64,000 nucleotides of DNA from an uncultured Muribaculaceae bacterium. Lineage in GTDB: Bacteria; Bacteroidota; Bacteroidia; Bacteroidales; Muribaculaceae. The DNA lies in contig CAJTJV010000002.1 of NCBI GenBank assembly GCA_910576775.1, positions 131,949-195,948 of the forward strand. The letters are read 5' to 3'. The translations under genes were made by a program, and so were the position numbers. Each line of letters starts with the position of its first letter. The first letter of the stretch is position 1. A model generated the notes under the pieces. The model had not been told where the DNA came from, did no database searches, and saw only the letters and a list, made by a program, of their open reading frames with translations. Shown here in pieces: positions 26,186 to 35,703 of the stretch.

Positions 26186-27019
26186 ATGATTGAGATAGGA
26201 AAGTATCAGGAACTTGAAATCAGACGTTTTGTCGAATTTGGCGCCTATCTGGCTGTTCCCGGTGAGCGGGAGGAAGTGCTGATGCCTGCGCGATATCTTA
26301 CAAAAGAAGATGTTGATGGCGCAAAAATCAAGGTATTTGTATATAAGGATTCGGAAGACAGACCTGTCGCAACAAGAGAAAAACCATATGCTATTGTGGG
26401 GCAGTTTGCGTATCTTGAAGTGAAAGCAGTCAACGATACCGGAGCATTTCTTGATTGGGGATTGCAGAAAGATCTCCTTGTGCCCTATAGCGAACAAAAG
26501 GTGAGGATGCGACGAGGCGGTATATATCTGGTTTATATCTATCTTGATCAGACGAGTGGACGGGTAGTGGCTTCGGCTAAAATTGACAAATTTCTTGGAA
26601 ACGTATATCCGGAATATACACCCGGACAAGCAGTAGAGGCTCTTGTGATAGAGCATACCGAAATCGGATATAAAGTTATTGTAGATAATATGCATCGGGG
26701 AATGATATATGCAAATGAAATTTTCCGTCCTATTGAGTTGGAAGAGAATATCCGGGCATACGTAAAACGTGTGCGCGAAGATGGGAAAATCGATCTTACT
26801 CTGAATGATAAGGCAGAGAAACGTACAGCTGTATTGGCAGAGAAGATTCTTGCGTATCTCATGGAGGAAAACACAGTTCCACTTTCAGATAAAATGCCGC
26901 CGGAGCATGTTGAAATGTTGTTTGAATCGAGCAAAAAAGATTTTAAGAAGGCTGTCGGACTCTTATATAAGGAGCACAAAATAGCTATGACGGAAGATGG
27001 TAGGATAGTGAAAGTGTAA
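26186..27019 (+). CDS. CvfB-like S1-domain RNA-binding protein
   Basis: The 277 residues fit the CvfB/YitL family: tandem S1-type OB folds followed by a winged-helix domain. The first S1-like domain covers about 1-65 (GAYLAVPGEREEVLMP), the second about 70-135 (GAFLDWGLQKDLLVP), and a third about 150-215 (GYKVIVDNMHRGMIY). The C-terminal winged helix covers about 220-277 (PPEHVEMLFESSKKDFKKAVG). Members bind RNA and influence virulence or metabolism, but the target is unknown. The promoter region holds a GTACTTTG, close to the -7 consensus, at 26131-26138. It is separate from the Bat operon, with 172 bases between. Confidence 0.88.
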   Translation: MIEIGKYQELEIRRFVEFGAYLAVPGEREEVLMPARYLTKEDVDGAKIKVFVYKDSEDRPVATREKPYAIVGQFAYLEVKAVNDTGAFLDWGLQKDLLVPYSEQKVRMRRGGIYLVYIYLDQTSGRVVASAKIDKFLGNVYPEYTPGQAVEALVIEHTEIGYKVIVDNMHRGMIYANEIFRPIELEENIRAYVKRVREDGKIDLTLNDKAEKRTAVLAEKILAYLMEENTVPLSDKMPPEHVEMLFESSKKDFKKAVGLLYKEHKIAMTEDGRIVKV

Positions 27020-27100
27020 AAATAATTAAAAGTTTGGACTGATAAAGACTTAATAGTTAAAATTAACATTCAAATAATCTCCCTTGAGTGTTATAAGTAG

Positions 27101-27108
27101 TAACTTTG
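27101..27108 (+). promoter_or_regulatory. -7 element before moxR-bat operon
   Basis: TAACTTTG at 27101-27108 matches TAnnTTTG and lies about 83 bases before moxR. No TTG stands at the expected -33 position, so support is partial. Confidence 0.45.
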
Positions 27109-27191
27109 TATGACAAAGGGTGGTTTGCTGCTATAATTGAAGCCGCTGCTCCAAAAATGATAACAAATATAAGAAATATAAGCACACAACT

Positions 27192-28187
27192 ATGAGTGAA
27201 AGTGTTAATATCAGGGAACTCAATGAGCTGGTAGCCGGCAAGAGTGATTTTGTCAAACTGGTTACCCATGGAATGGATAAAACAATAGTAGGGCAGAAGC
27301 ATCTGGTTGAGAGTCTTCTTATCGCTCTTCTTGCCAACGGCCATATCCTGCTTGAAGGTGTTCCCGGTCTTGCAAAGACTCTTGCAATCAAGACCCTCTC
27401 TCAACTTATCGATGCAAAGTACAGCCGAATACAGTTTACTCCGGATCTTCTTCCGGGAGATGTGCTCGGTACAATGATATATAGCGTCAAGAATGAACAG
27501 TTCCAAGTTAAGAAAGGTCCTGTATTCGCCAATTTCGTGCTTGCCGATGAAATTAACCGTGCCCCGGCTAAAGTGCAGTCGGCTCTTCTTGAAGCCATGC
27601 AGGAACGGCAGGTTACAATCGGAGATCATTCGTTTCCTCTTGATAAGCCGTTTCTTGTGATGGCTACGCAAAATCCTATTGAACAGGAAGGTACATATCC
27701 ATTGCCGGAGGCTCAGGTAGACCGTTTTCTTATGAAGGTTGTTATCGGTTATCCTACAAAGGATGAAGAACGCGAGATTATCCGCATGAATATTTCCAAT
27801 GAAGCTCCACATATTGTGCCTCTCATTAAACCGGAAGAGGTTGTGGATGCCCAGAAAATTGTCGAGAAGATTTATGTTGATGAAAAAATTGAACGTTATA
27901 TAGTCGATATAGTATTTGCCACTAGAACGCCGCGAGAATACGGACTTGAGGATCTTGCGTCTTATATATCGTTCGGGGCTTCTCCTCGAGCATCCATTTC
28001 TCTTGCAAAGGCTGCAAGGGCATATGCTTTCCTGCATCAGCGCGGTTATGTGATTCCCGAAGATGTTATTTCAGTGTGTCATGATGTACTACGTCATCGT
28101 ATCGGGCTGACTTATGAAGCTGAAGCAAACGATTTTACTACCGATATGGTGATTACCGATATTCTTGATAAGGTTCAGGTGCCCTAA
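27192..28187 (+). CDS. MoxR-family AAA+ ATPase
   Basis: Chaperone-like ATPase that works with von Willebrand factor A proteins. The 331 residues include Walker A GVPGLAKT (56-63), Walker B FVLADE (115-120), sensor-1 MATQNP and the late GASPRASISL motif of the family. It is the first gene of the Bat (Bacteroides aerotolerance) operon, 23 bases before the DUF58 gene. A long open frame on the opposite strand through this gene is not supported by any family likeness. In related operons MoxR is thought to remodel the BatA/BatB complex at the inner membrane. Confidence 0.95.
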   Translation: MSESVNIRELNELVAGKSDFVKLVTHGMDKTIVGQKHLVESLLIALLANGHILLEGVPGLAKTLAIKTLSQLIDAKYSRIQFTPDLLPGDVLGTMIYSVKNEQFQVKKGPVFANFVLADEINRAPAKVQSALLEAMQERQVTIGDHSFPLDKPFLVMATQNPIEQEGTYPLPEAQVDRFLMKVVIGYPTKDEEREIIRMNISNEAPHIVPLIKPEEVVDAQKIVEKIYVDEKIERYIVDIVFATRTPREYGLEDLASYISFGASPRASISLAKAARAYAFLHQRGYVIPEDVISVCHDVLRHRIGLTYEAEANDFTTDMVITDILDKVQVP

Positions 28188-28210
28188 CGATTAATATCAC
28201 TGTTTCCATT

Positions 28211-29086
28211 ATGGATTCAAATGAACTTATAAAAAAAGTTCGCAAGATTGAAATCAAAACACGCGGACTTTCCCAAAACATATTTGCCGGTGAGTACCAC
28301 TCCGCCTTCAAAGGGCGTGGCATGACGTTTTCGGAAGTGCGCGAATACCAATATGGCGACGATATACGTGATATAGACTGGAATGTCACAGCTCGGCACA
28401 ACCATCCATATATTAAGGTATATGAAGAGGAACGAGAGCTTACTGTGATGCTTCTTGTCGATGTCTCTGCAAGTCGGAATTTTGGCGCTTCGGGTCCTGA
28501 AAAACGTGAGATGATTGCAGAAATTGCTGCGACTATAGCTTTTTCTGCTATTCAAAACAATGATAAAATCGGAGCGATATTTTTCTCTGATAAAGTTGAA
28601 AAATTTATTTCCCCCAAGAAGGGACGAAAGCATATTCTTTTTCTTATCAGGGAACTTCTTGATTTCAAACCGGACAGCAGGGGGACTGATATATCGCAGG
28701 CAGTCCGTTATTTCAGCAATGCACTGAAACGTCGTTGCACAATGTTTCTGCTTTCCGACTTTATTGACAATTCGGACTATCGCACGCCTCTTACAGTTGC
28801 TGTCTCCCGTCACGATGTAATGGCTATACAGGTATATGACAAGCGTGACGGCGATCTACCTAATGTCGGACTTATGCGTGTGGCAGACCTTGAAACCGGA
28901 CAGACATGTTGGATTGATACATCGTCATCGCGTACGCGCAAAGCGTATAACAAGTGGTGGTATGACTTGCAGCAAAAAATGAGCACGACATTGCGTTCTA
29001 CGAGGGTTGACTATGTGTCTGTAGCTACTGATGAAGATTACGTACGCGCTCTTATGAGTCTGTTTAAAAACCGTTCAGTTCTATGA
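28211..29086 (+). CDS. DUF58 domain protein of the Bat operon
   Basis: The 291 residues show the DUF58 signature FKGRGMTFSEVREYQYGDD and the following RDIDWNVTARH, then a VWA-like fold beginning at VMLLVDVSASRNFG. The first two serines of the metal-ion-dependent adhesion site (DxSxS) are present. No membrane helix is visible, so it is cytoplasmic or peripheral. It lies between moxR and the BatD-like membrane protein gene, and its stop overlaps that start as ATGA. The family is always found with MoxR ATPases; its biochemical job is not established. Confidence 0.92.
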   Translation: MDSNELIKKVRKIEIKTRGLSQNIFAGEYHSAFKGRGMTFSEVREYQYGDDIRDIDWNVTARHNHPYIKVYEEERELTVMLLVDVSASRNFGASGPEKREMIAEIAATIAFSAIQNNDKIGAIFFSDKVEKFISPKKGRKHILFLIRELLDFKPDSRGTDISQAVRYFSNALKRRCTMFLLSDFIDNSDYRTPLTVAVSRHDVMAIQVYDKRDGDLPNVGLMRVADLETGQTCWIDTSSSRTRKAYNKWWYDLQQKMSTTLRSTRVDYVSVATDEDYVRALMSLFKNRSVL

Positions 29087-30111
29087 AACAATTCAAGAAA
29101 GACAGACGAAGCATATTTGTTATCGTAGGTGCATTATTTGCATTTACGATGGCTTTTGCAGTTCCCGGACGGACAGCTTCAGGAATCTCTGTTGTCGCCG
29201 CTGTTGATTCGGTTACAGTATTAATGGGCGATAAGACGCATATCAGAGTCAATATTGATATGCCGGAGTCTTCTACACGAGATGCTCGGATAGTCGATTT
29301 TCCGATAATACCGGTGGGCACGGATTATATTCCATGGAATGGCCTAGATCTCGTTGCTGTAGATAGTGCTTCTGTTATAGAAGATGGGAAGCGCCACATA
29401 TCATACGATTTCACAGTTCAGGCTTTCGACCCCGGAACTGTTACTATTCCACCTTTTGCAGTGCTCGGTGATGCAGGAGCGGATACGGCATTTTCCAATG
29501 TCCTTACGATAAAGGTTAATCCCGTGGATGTGGATTCGCTTGAAACCGTAAATCCGATGGAAAGTATTGTTAATCCTGGTGCAAAGTGGTATGATTATAT
29601 TCCGAACTGGCTTCTATGGACTTTGCTTGCATTAGCGATTGTTGCAATTGTTGTTGCTGTCGCATTGTTTATTATAAAGAACAAGAAGAAAGAGGAAATT
29701 ATTCGATCAACGCCTATTCCACCATATGATCTTGCGATGTCGCGTCTGCAAACATTACGTTCGCGTAATCTTGCAGAAAGCGGACATGAAAAAGAGTATT
29801 ATACGGAGCTTGTCGATATTCTGCGTCAGTATCTTGAAGGTAGGTTCGATATCAATGCGATGGAGATGACATCCACTCAGATAATCCGTGCTTTGCGTTC
29901 CAATCCCAAGACCCGTATGTCGGCCGATCAGGTGAAATCGGTTCTTTCTATTGCAGACTTTGTAAAATTCGCCAAAGTGCGTCCGCTTCCGGATGATAAT
30001 GTCAAGGCATATACCCGAGCCTTTGATTTTGTAGAACAGACAAAGCCAGAACCGGAACCGGAGACAGACGAGGAAATATCTCAAAGATCAAACAATAATA
30101 ATTCTAAATAA
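29083..30111 (+). CDS. Bat-operon membrane protein, BatD-like N-terminus
   Basis: The 342 residues comprise a signal peptide (about 1-25), a beta-rich periplasmic domain similar in texture to BatD (VTVLMGDKTHIRVNID), one membrane helix (about 174-196, LWTLLALAIVAIVVAVALFI), and a cytoplasmic helical domain (about 210-320). The last domain contains YYTELVDILRQYLEGRF and ALRSNP, a pattern also found at the end of BatD. It is translationally coupled to the DUF58 gene by a four-base overlap and lies two bases before batA. I do not have a firm family name; an accessory Bat-complex subunit is inferred from position. Confidence 0.82.
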   Translation: MKQFKKDRRSIFVIVGALFAFTMAFAVPGRTASGISVVAAVDSVTVLMGDKTHIRVNIDMPESSTRDARIVDFPIIPVGTDYIPWNGLDLVAVDSASVIEDGKRHISYDFTVQAFDPGTVTIPPFAVLGDAGADTAFSNVLTIKVNPVDVDSLETVNPMESIVNPGAKWYDYIPNWLLWTLLALAIVAIVVAVALFIIKNKKKEEIIRSTPIPPYDLAMSRLQTLRSRNLAESGHEKEYYTELVDILRQYLEGRFDINAMEMTSTQIIRALRSNPKTRMSADQVKSVLSIADFVKFAKVRPLPDDNVKAYTRAFDFVEQTKPEPEPETDEEISQRSNNNNSK

Positions 30112-30113
30112 TA

Positions 30114-31100
30114 ATGCATTTTGCACATCCGCAAATACTTTGGTTCCTGCTGATATTGATTCCGCTGACAGTATGGTACATACTGAAACAGCGTGGAAGT
30201 AATGCTACAATATCGCTGTCTACGACGGCTCCTTTTGTCAAGTTGCCCCGTACGTGGAAGCAGTATCTGCGCCATTTGTTATTTGTATTCCGCATGGCCT
30301 CTTTGGCATGTCTGATTGTGGTTCTTGCACGACCTCAGATTCGAGACAGCTGGCGTACGACATCTACGGAAGGTACTGATATAGTATTGGCACTTGATGT
30401 GTCGTCTTCGATGATGGCCAGGGATTTTGATCCGGATCGTTTTGAAGCTGCAAAGAAAGTGGCAGCGAATTTTATAGCAGGTCGGGAAAGTGATAATATA
30501 GGTATTGTTATTTTCGCTGGAGAAAGTCTTACAGGAGTGCCTATGACGGTAGATCGAGCTCAGCTTCTTCAGTATCTGCAAAATTTGACGATGAATGTTC
30601 TTGAAGACGGTACTGCTATTGGTGATGGAATAGCGACTGCACTTAACAGACTAAAAGAAGGGAAGGCTAAAAGTAAAAGCGTAATACTACTAACAGATGG
30701 CAGTAATAATACCGGAGTGGTAGCGCCTGTTACTGCTGCAGAGGTTGCCAAAGAACTTGGTGTCAAGATATATACGATAGGTATTGGAACAAATGGTACT
30801 GCTCCTTATCCTACCCGAACCCTTACCGGTAGAATCGAATTTACTCCTCAGCCTGTTGTTATTGATGAAGGTACTTTACAGAAGATTGCCGATATGACTG
30901 GAGGCAAATATTTTCGTGCTACAGGTAATCGAGTACTTGAAAGTGTCTTTGACGAAATTGATTCGTTGGAAAAGACACAAATGGATGTAAAACATTTTTC
31001 GCACACAGAAGACAATTATATGTTATGGGCATGGCTTGCTTTTGCATTTTTTGTCAGTGGTCTTTTGTTGCGATATACCATACTTCGCACTATCCCATAA
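30114..31100 (+). CDS. batA: BatA, VWA-domain membrane protein
   Basis: Inner-membrane protein of 328 residues. Two N-terminal membrane helices (about 8-24 and 55-72) are followed by a von Willebrand factor A domain. Its metal site is Asp95-Ser97-Ser99 in LALDVSSSM, with the later threonine in EDGTAIGD and the aspartate in LLTDGSNN. A last helix lies near the C-terminus (about 305-322). It is the first of two paralogous VWA genes in the operon, two bases after the preceding stop. BatA/BatB proteins are linked to oxygen tolerance and envelope integrity in Bacteroidota; the mechanism is not known. Confidence 0.93.
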   Translation: MHFAHPQILWFLLILIPLTVWYILKQRGSNATISLSTTAPFVKLPRTWKQYLRHLLFVFRMASLACLIVVLARPQIRDSWRTTSTEGTDIVLALDVSSSMMARDFDPDRFEAAKKVAANFIAGRESDNIGIVIFAGESLTGVPMTVDRAQLLQYLQNLTMNVLEDGTAIGDGIATALNRLKEGKAKSKSVILLTDGSNNTGVVAPVTAAEVAKELGVKIYTIGIGTNGTAPYPTRTLTGRIEFTPQPVVIDEGTLQKIADMTGGKYFRATGNRVLESVFDEIDSLEKTQMDVKHFSHTEDNYMLWAWLAFAFFVSGLLLRYTILRTIP

Positions 31101-31105
31101 TCAAT

Positions 31106-32161
31106 ATGTTTGATTTCGCTTATCCATTTTATTTATACTTGTTGCTGCTCGTGCCGTTGTTGGCATTGCTGTTTTGGGCGGCACGTTTATCGCGCAAATC
31201 AAAACTGCGTCGATTCGGCCGGCCTGAAGTGGTGGATCTGCTGATGCCGGATGCATCCAAATATACTCCGACTGTTAAGATTGTGCTACAGCTTATTGCA
31301 GTGGCTGCTTTAGTATTTATGTTGGCCCGTCCGCGAGCCGGTGCTAAGGAACAGCAGGAAACATCTGCCGGCATCGAGGTGATGATTGCTTTTGATATAT
31401 CGAACTCAATGCTTGCATCGTCTACCGATCGTCCGGACGGTGTGCCAAGGATTGATAGAGCGCGTCTGCTTCTTGAGAAGCTTATTGACAAGCTCGACAA
31501 CGATAAGGTCGGTTTGGTAATCTTTGCGCAGCAACCTAAGATGCAGCTTCCTCTTACATCTGATTTCTATACGGCGAAAATGTATCTTAATGAATTGAGC
31601 CCAAAGCTGATAAGCAATCAGGGTACAGATCTTGCGGATGCAATAAAAATGGCAATGAATGGATTTTCTCCGGCAGAGGATATGCATAAAGCTATTATAC
31701 TTATTACTGATGCCGAGGATCATGAAGGTGCCGCTCTTGAGGCCGCAAAACTTGCAGCGGACAATGGCATTCAGATTGATGTAATCGGTTTGGGCACATC
31801 CCAGGGTTCCCTTGTGCCTGGTGTTGTCGGAGCGGAAGGGCGTCCGGTTGTCAGCTCTCTTAACGAACAACTTGCCCAACAGATAGCTCAGGCAGGTGAT
31901 GGCATTTATGTCAATGGCGCATCGCCATCAGCTTTGTCGGATCTTCAGACACAGTTAGATAAACTGCAGAAATCGGAATTCAGTACTGTTACATATTCGG
32001 CCGGAGCTGAACAATTTCCGACATTCGCATTCCTCGCTTTTCTTTTTATATTAATTGATTTCTTCGTCGTAGATCGTAAAATCAGTTGGCTACGTGGTGT
32101 GAATTTCTTTACTAAGAACGTTGCTGATAAGAAATTGAAAAACACAAAGGAGGCAAAGTGA
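31106..32161 (+). CDS. batB: BatB, VWA-domain membrane protein
   Basis: Paralogue of BatA, about 351 residues from the ATG at 31106; the longer frame from 31025 would begin inside batA and is rejected. It has the same plan: membrane helices at about 8-25 and 57-74, a VWA domain with Asp97-Ser99-Ser101 in IAFDISNSM, threonine in NQGTDLAD, aspartate in LITDAEDHEG, and a C-terminal helix (FAFLAFLFILIDFFVV). A polar tail rich in lysine ends the protein. It starts five bases after batA, and its stop overlaps the batC start codon. The two VWA proteins probably form one complex. Confidence 0.93.
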   Translation: MFDFAYPFYLYLLLLVPLLALLFWAARLSRKSKLRRFGRPEVVDLLMPDASKYTPTVKIVLQLIAVAALVFMLARPRAGAKEQQETSAGIEVMIAFDISNSMLASSTDRPDGVPRIDRARLLLEKLIDKLDNDKVGLVIFAQQPKMQLPLTSDFYTAKMYLNELSPKLISNQGTDLADAIKMAMNGFSPAEDMHKAIILITDAEDHEGAALEAAKLAADNGIQIDVIGLGTSQGSLVPGVVGAEGRPVVSSLNEQLAQQIAQAGDGIYVNGASPSALSDLQTQLDKLQKSEFSTVTYSAGAEQFPTFAFLAFLFILIDFFVVDRKISWLRGVNFFTKNVADKKLKNTKEAK

Positions 32162-32958
32162 TGAGAAAGATATTCATTTCAGTGATAGTTTTGTTAAGTC
32201 TTGTAGCTTCTGTGCAGGCTCAGGATTTATCCATGCCTATCGATACAGTACAACCGGATATGGCAAGGCCTCAGCAGGTAGAGGCAAAGTATAATACTCC
32301 GTCAGAATCGTATAAGGCGGAACGAAATGCTATACGTAGTGGCAACAGATTTTTCGAACAGGAAAAGTATCATCAGGCTCTTGAAGAATATGATAAGGCG
32401 TTGAGAATAAACAGTGGTTCTATAAGAGGCAGATATAATAAGGCGGTCGCTCTCTTGCAGCTTCAAAGTGAGGATAACAAAGGGACGAAAAGTGACCCCA
32501 GGGTGTTGGCTGCAACTATTTTCAGTGATCTTGTTGATGATGCAAAAGCATTCGATAAGGAGATTGCCGAGAAAGCTTTGTACAATCTTGGAAACATCGC
32601 TTTCAACGATGAAAAGTATGATGTAAGTATAGATATGTACAAGGCATCGCTACGAGTTAATCCTGATAATATGAAGACACGTGAGAATTTGCGTCTTGCC
32701 CAGCTCAAGAAACAAGAACAGAATCAAGACAATCAACAGCAGCAACAAGATCAACAACAGCAACAGGATCAGCAGAAAGAACAAGATCAACAGCAGGAGC
32801 CGCAGCAGCAAGAACAGCAACAGCCACAGGAACAACCTATGACACAATCGGCCCAGCAGATTCTCCAATCGATGCAGAATAAGGAAAACTCAACCCGAAA
32901 GAAAGTCAAGGAGCAGGAGACTACTGTAGGGCGCCCTCAATCCGACAAACCTTGGTAA
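32161..32958 (+). CDS. batC: BatC, TPR protein with Gln-rich tail
   Basis: Exported tetratricopeptide-repeat protein of 265 residues. The ATG at 32161 (TGATG overlap with batB) is chosen over a GTG at 32158 because it is preceded by AAAGGAGG at good distance. A signal peptide (1-20, ending VQAQ) is followed by TPR units at about 57-90 and 137-175. Residues 185-225 are almost only Gln, Glu, Asp and Pro, encoded by CAA/CAG repeats (32713-32835). The conserved AQQILQSMQNKE and RPQSDKPW end the protein, as in other BatC proteins. It lies between batB and batD. Confidence 0.92.
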   Translation: MRKIFISVIVLLSLVASVQAQDLSMPIDTVQPDMARPQQVEAKYNTPSESYKAERNAIRSGNRFFEQEKYHQALEEYDKALRINSGSIRGRYNKAVALLQLQSEDNKGTKSDPRVLAATIFSDLVDDAKAFDKEIAEKALYNLGNIAFNDEKYDVSIDMYKASLRVNPDNMKTRENLRLAQLKKQEQNQDNQQQQQDQQQQQDQQKEQDQQQEPQQQEQQQPQEQPMTQSAQQILQSMQNKENSTRKKVKEQETTVGRPQSDKPW

Positions 32959-32970
32959 AAACAATATGCC

Positions 32971-34776
32971 ATGTACCGGAACCGTTTCTTATTATTTATC
33001 ATATTATCTTTGACATTCTGTGCATCGGTATTTGCGCAGACTTTCAGCATTGTGCCTCCGCGTAATGTTGTGGAAGGACGTAATTTCAATATAACTTTCC
33101 GTCTTTCGGACGGAGAGGCTAATCCTCCGTCAGCACCCGAGCTGGCCGGGTGCACGCTGCTTTACGGACCTTCGACATCTACAATGCAAAGTACCCAGAT
33201 CATCAATGGCAAGATGTCATCAACGTATTCCATTGATTATTCGTTTACGTATCGTGCAGATACTGCCGGCGATGTAGATGTTCCTGCCGTCTCAGTTTCC
33301 TGTAATGGTAAAACATTTACGTCGCGACCTTCGCATTTTAAGATATTGCCAGGTGACAATCCACAGAGCAGCGCTCAGCAGGGGCATGGAGGAATTCCTT
33401 CACAACCGACTCCGTCTGGTCGCATTTCGGATGACGATTTATTAGTCCGTGTGTCTTTCTCAAAAAGTTCTGTCTATGAACAGGAGCCTGTTGTAGCGAC
33501 TATTAAAGTTTATACAAAGTATGATATATCGTCGTTTCTTCCTACGTCACAGCCGGCGTTTGAAGGTTTTTTGATGGAAGAGCTTCCTGTCACACTTGAG
33601 ACTTCGATGGAGCATTACAACGGACAGAACTATCATACTGCAGTGTTGAAGAAACTCCTGCTTTATCCACAGCGTTCAGGTAAGTTGAGTGTCAATTCCG
33701 GTAGCTATGACGTTACAATAGTTCAGTATGAGACTGTCAATATGGGTTTCTTTAGAACTCAGCGTCCTGTTGAGCGGCAGGTGACAACATCATCGAATGC
33801 TGCATCAATTCTGGTAAATGCACTGCCGGAGCCACGTCCGGTTGGATTCAGCGGTGCTGTAGGTAGTTTCACGGTTGAAACCGAACTCGATCCGGAGATT
33901 ATACGGACGAACGAAGCTGCTGTTTACACTTATATTATAAAAGGACGCGGAAATATTAAGTATCTTAATGAGCCAACGGTACAATTTCCTTCCGGGATTG
34001 ATACTTATACACCCAAAACGGATATTAAAGCCAATATCATTGGAGGTGGCTCAAATATGAGTGGCAGTTATCGTACGAATTTTACTTTTGTGCCTCAAGA
34101 AATAGGAAACTTTACGATAGAAGGAGTTCCTTTTGTATATTTTAATCCTGAAAGCCGCAAGTATGAGACCGTAGATGTGCCCAACACTGATATAAAGGTT
34201 CTTAAAGGCAATTCGGTAGCTTCAGCAGTGCGGCAGACTGATATTGACAATAGTATTGACGACATTCTTCATATCAAGGCTATTGTTCCAGGTAATCAAC
34301 ACAGAGAACTTAGTTATCATTTTCAAAGTGGTTTTTACTGGATGGCATATATGCTTGTCGCTATTATTCTTATATTGCTGATAGTCATATATCGTCGCCA
34401 TATCCGTTTGGAAGCCGATGTCGCAGGTAGAAAACTTGCCAAAGCTAACCGCGTTGCCAATAAGCGATTGAAGGAAGCTCGCGAATATATGAACCGTCAT
34501 GAAAATGATAAGTTCTATGCGTCGCTGGCTCGTACATTATGGGGATATCTATCGGATAAACTTTCGATATCGGCATCTCAGCTTACCCGTGACAATGTAT
34601 CATTGAAACTTGAAGACTACGGTCTTGACGGAGAGAAGACACATCGCGTTCTTAATGTGCTTGATGAATGCGAGATGGCTCGTTTTACCCCTGTGCATTC
34701 TGATGATGAAGTGTCTAAAATATATGCAGAGGCATGTGAGGCAATCAATAGTATTGAAAATGTAAAGAAACATTGA
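32971..34776 (+). CDS. batD: BatD, oxygen-tolerance membrane protein
   Basis: The 601 residues begin with a signal peptide (1-22, ending SVFAQ). Long beta-rich periplasmic domains of the BatD family follow (VVEGRNFNITFRLSDGEANPP, then VYEQEPVVATIKVYTKYD with a repeat of the same unit). One membrane helix lies at about 450-470 (YMLVAIILILLIVIY), and a cytoplasmic helical region follows it (FYASLARTLWGYLSDKLSI). It starts 13 bases after batC. The next gene, batE, begins two bases after its stop. The family is required for oxygen tolerance in Bacteroides according to its naming, but its biochemistry is unknown. Confidence 0.92.
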   Translation: MYRNRFLLFIILSLTFCASVFAQTFSIVPPRNVVEGRNFNITFRLSDGEANPPSAPELAGCTLLYGPSTSTMQSTQIINGKMSSTYSIDYSFTYRADTAGDVDVPAVSVSCNGKTFTSRPSHFKILPGDNPQSSAQQGHGGIPSQPTPSGRISDDDLLVRVSFSKSSVYEQEPVVATIKVYTKYDISSFLPTSQPAFEGFLMEELPVTLETSMEHYNGQNYHTAVLKKLLLYPQRSGKLSVNSGSYDVTIVQYETVNMGFFRTQRPVERQVTTSSNAASILVNALPEPRPVGFSGAVGSFTVETELDPEIIRTNEAAVYTYIIKGRGNIKYLNEPTVQFPSGIDTYTPKTDIKANIIGGGSNMSGSYRTNFTFVPQEIGNFTIEGVPFVYFNPESRKYETVDVPNTDIKVLKGNSVASAVRQTDIDNSIDDILHIKAIVPGNQHRELSYHFQSGFYWMAYMLVAIILILLIVIYRRHIRLEADVAGRKLAKANRVANKRLKEAREYMNRHENDKFYASLARTLWGYLSDKLSISASQLTRDNVSLKLEDYGLDGEKTHRVLNVLDECEMARFTPVHSDDEVSKIYAEACEAINSIENVKKH

Positions 34777-34778
34777 AG

Positions 34779-35555
34779 ATGAAAAATTACATAATAGCGT
34801 TATTAAGTATTCTTCTATCTATTCCGACGTTTTCTATGACAATTGGCCAGCAGGCTGATTCGGCATATAACGCCGAAAACTATAATCTTGCCATTAGTCT
34901 TTACAAACAGTCGATTAAAGATGAGGGAAAATCGTCGGACATATACTATAATCTTGGTAATGCATGTTATCGTGCCGATAAACTGGGAGATGCTGTAATT
35001 AACTATGAAAGAGCTCTCCGACTGAATCCTACAAACAATGATGCCCGGGAGAATCTGGATTTTGTAAAAAGCAGAATTCAGGATAAACCTGAGGATGATA
35101 CCGCTTTTCTTGTTGCGCTTCATCAATCGGTAGTCAAAGGTATGACAGCCAATACATGGGCATGGGTTGCTTTCTTTGTCTTTGTTTTGCTTATGGCTGC
35201 TGTCGCATTGTATATTTTCGCGACGCGTGTGAATCTTCGAAAAACAGGATTCTTTGCGGGTCTGGTTTTATTAGCATTGTTTCTTTATTTTCTTTTTGTA
35301 TCATATGACGCCTCCAGGATGGCTACTACGCATGATGATGCAGTTGTTATTGTTCCCAGTACGCAACTGACATCGGTTCCACGTGCTGCAAAAACATCCT
35401 CGGATAAAGTTGTGACTATTCATGAAGGTACAAAAGTGGAAATTATTGATTCTGTAGCGACTCCAGACGATCCGGTATCACCTATGTGGTATAATGTGAA
35501 AATAAACAATAATACCAAGGCATGGTTACGTTCGGCGGATGTAGAGCGCATATAA
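34779..35555 (+). CDS. batE: BatE, TPR protein with SH3-like domain
   Basis: About 258 residues from the ATG at 34779; a TTG at 34773 is the less likely alternative. A signal peptide (about 1-20) precedes TPR units (about 28-100; YYNLGNACYRADKLGDAVINYERALRLNP is typical, here only cited by its position 57-86). Two membrane helices follow (about 123-143 and 151-169). A C-terminal bacterial SH3 domain (about 190-256) carries the ending IDSVATPDDPVSPMWYNVKI and AWLRSADVERI. It is the last gene of the Bat operon. The SH3 part suggests contact with peptidoglycan, by inference. Confidence 0.9.
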   Translation: MKNYIIALLSILLSIPTFSMTIGQQADSAYNAENYNLAISLYKQSIKDEGKSSDIYYNLGNACYRADKLGDAVINYERALRLNPTNNDARENLDFVKSRIQDKPEDDTAFLVALHQSVVKGMTANTWAWVAFFVFVLLMAAVALYIFATRVNLRKTGFFAGLVLLALFLYFLFVSYDASRMATTHDDAVVIVPSTQLTSVPRAAKTSSDKVVTIHEGTKVEIIDSVATPDDPVSPMWYNVKINNNTKAWLRSADVERI

Positions 35556-35620
35556 TATGGTTCGAACATGTGGTGAAAAAATGATGTGTTATATAACATA
35601 AAAATTTTTTGTCATTTTGT

Positions 35621-35651
35621 TTGTTAAACTGAAAAATTGGAATTAATTTAG
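35621..35651 (+). promoter_or_regulatory. Promoter before small HTH-like gene
   Basis: TTG at 35621-35623, a 20 bp spacer and TAATTTAG at 35644-35651, one mismatch from TAnnTTTG. It lies 52 bases before the start at 35704. Confidence 0.5.
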
Positions 35652-35703
35652 TGTCAAAATTAAAAACTAACAGAATATTTACCATTAAGCGAACTCCAAT
35701 ATT

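Noticed and set aside
27063..28037. 324-codon open frame on the minus strand
   Set aside because: It lies wholly antisense to moxR, whose motifs are complete. Its own translation is rich in Phe, Ile, Lys, Asn and Cys with no family likeness.
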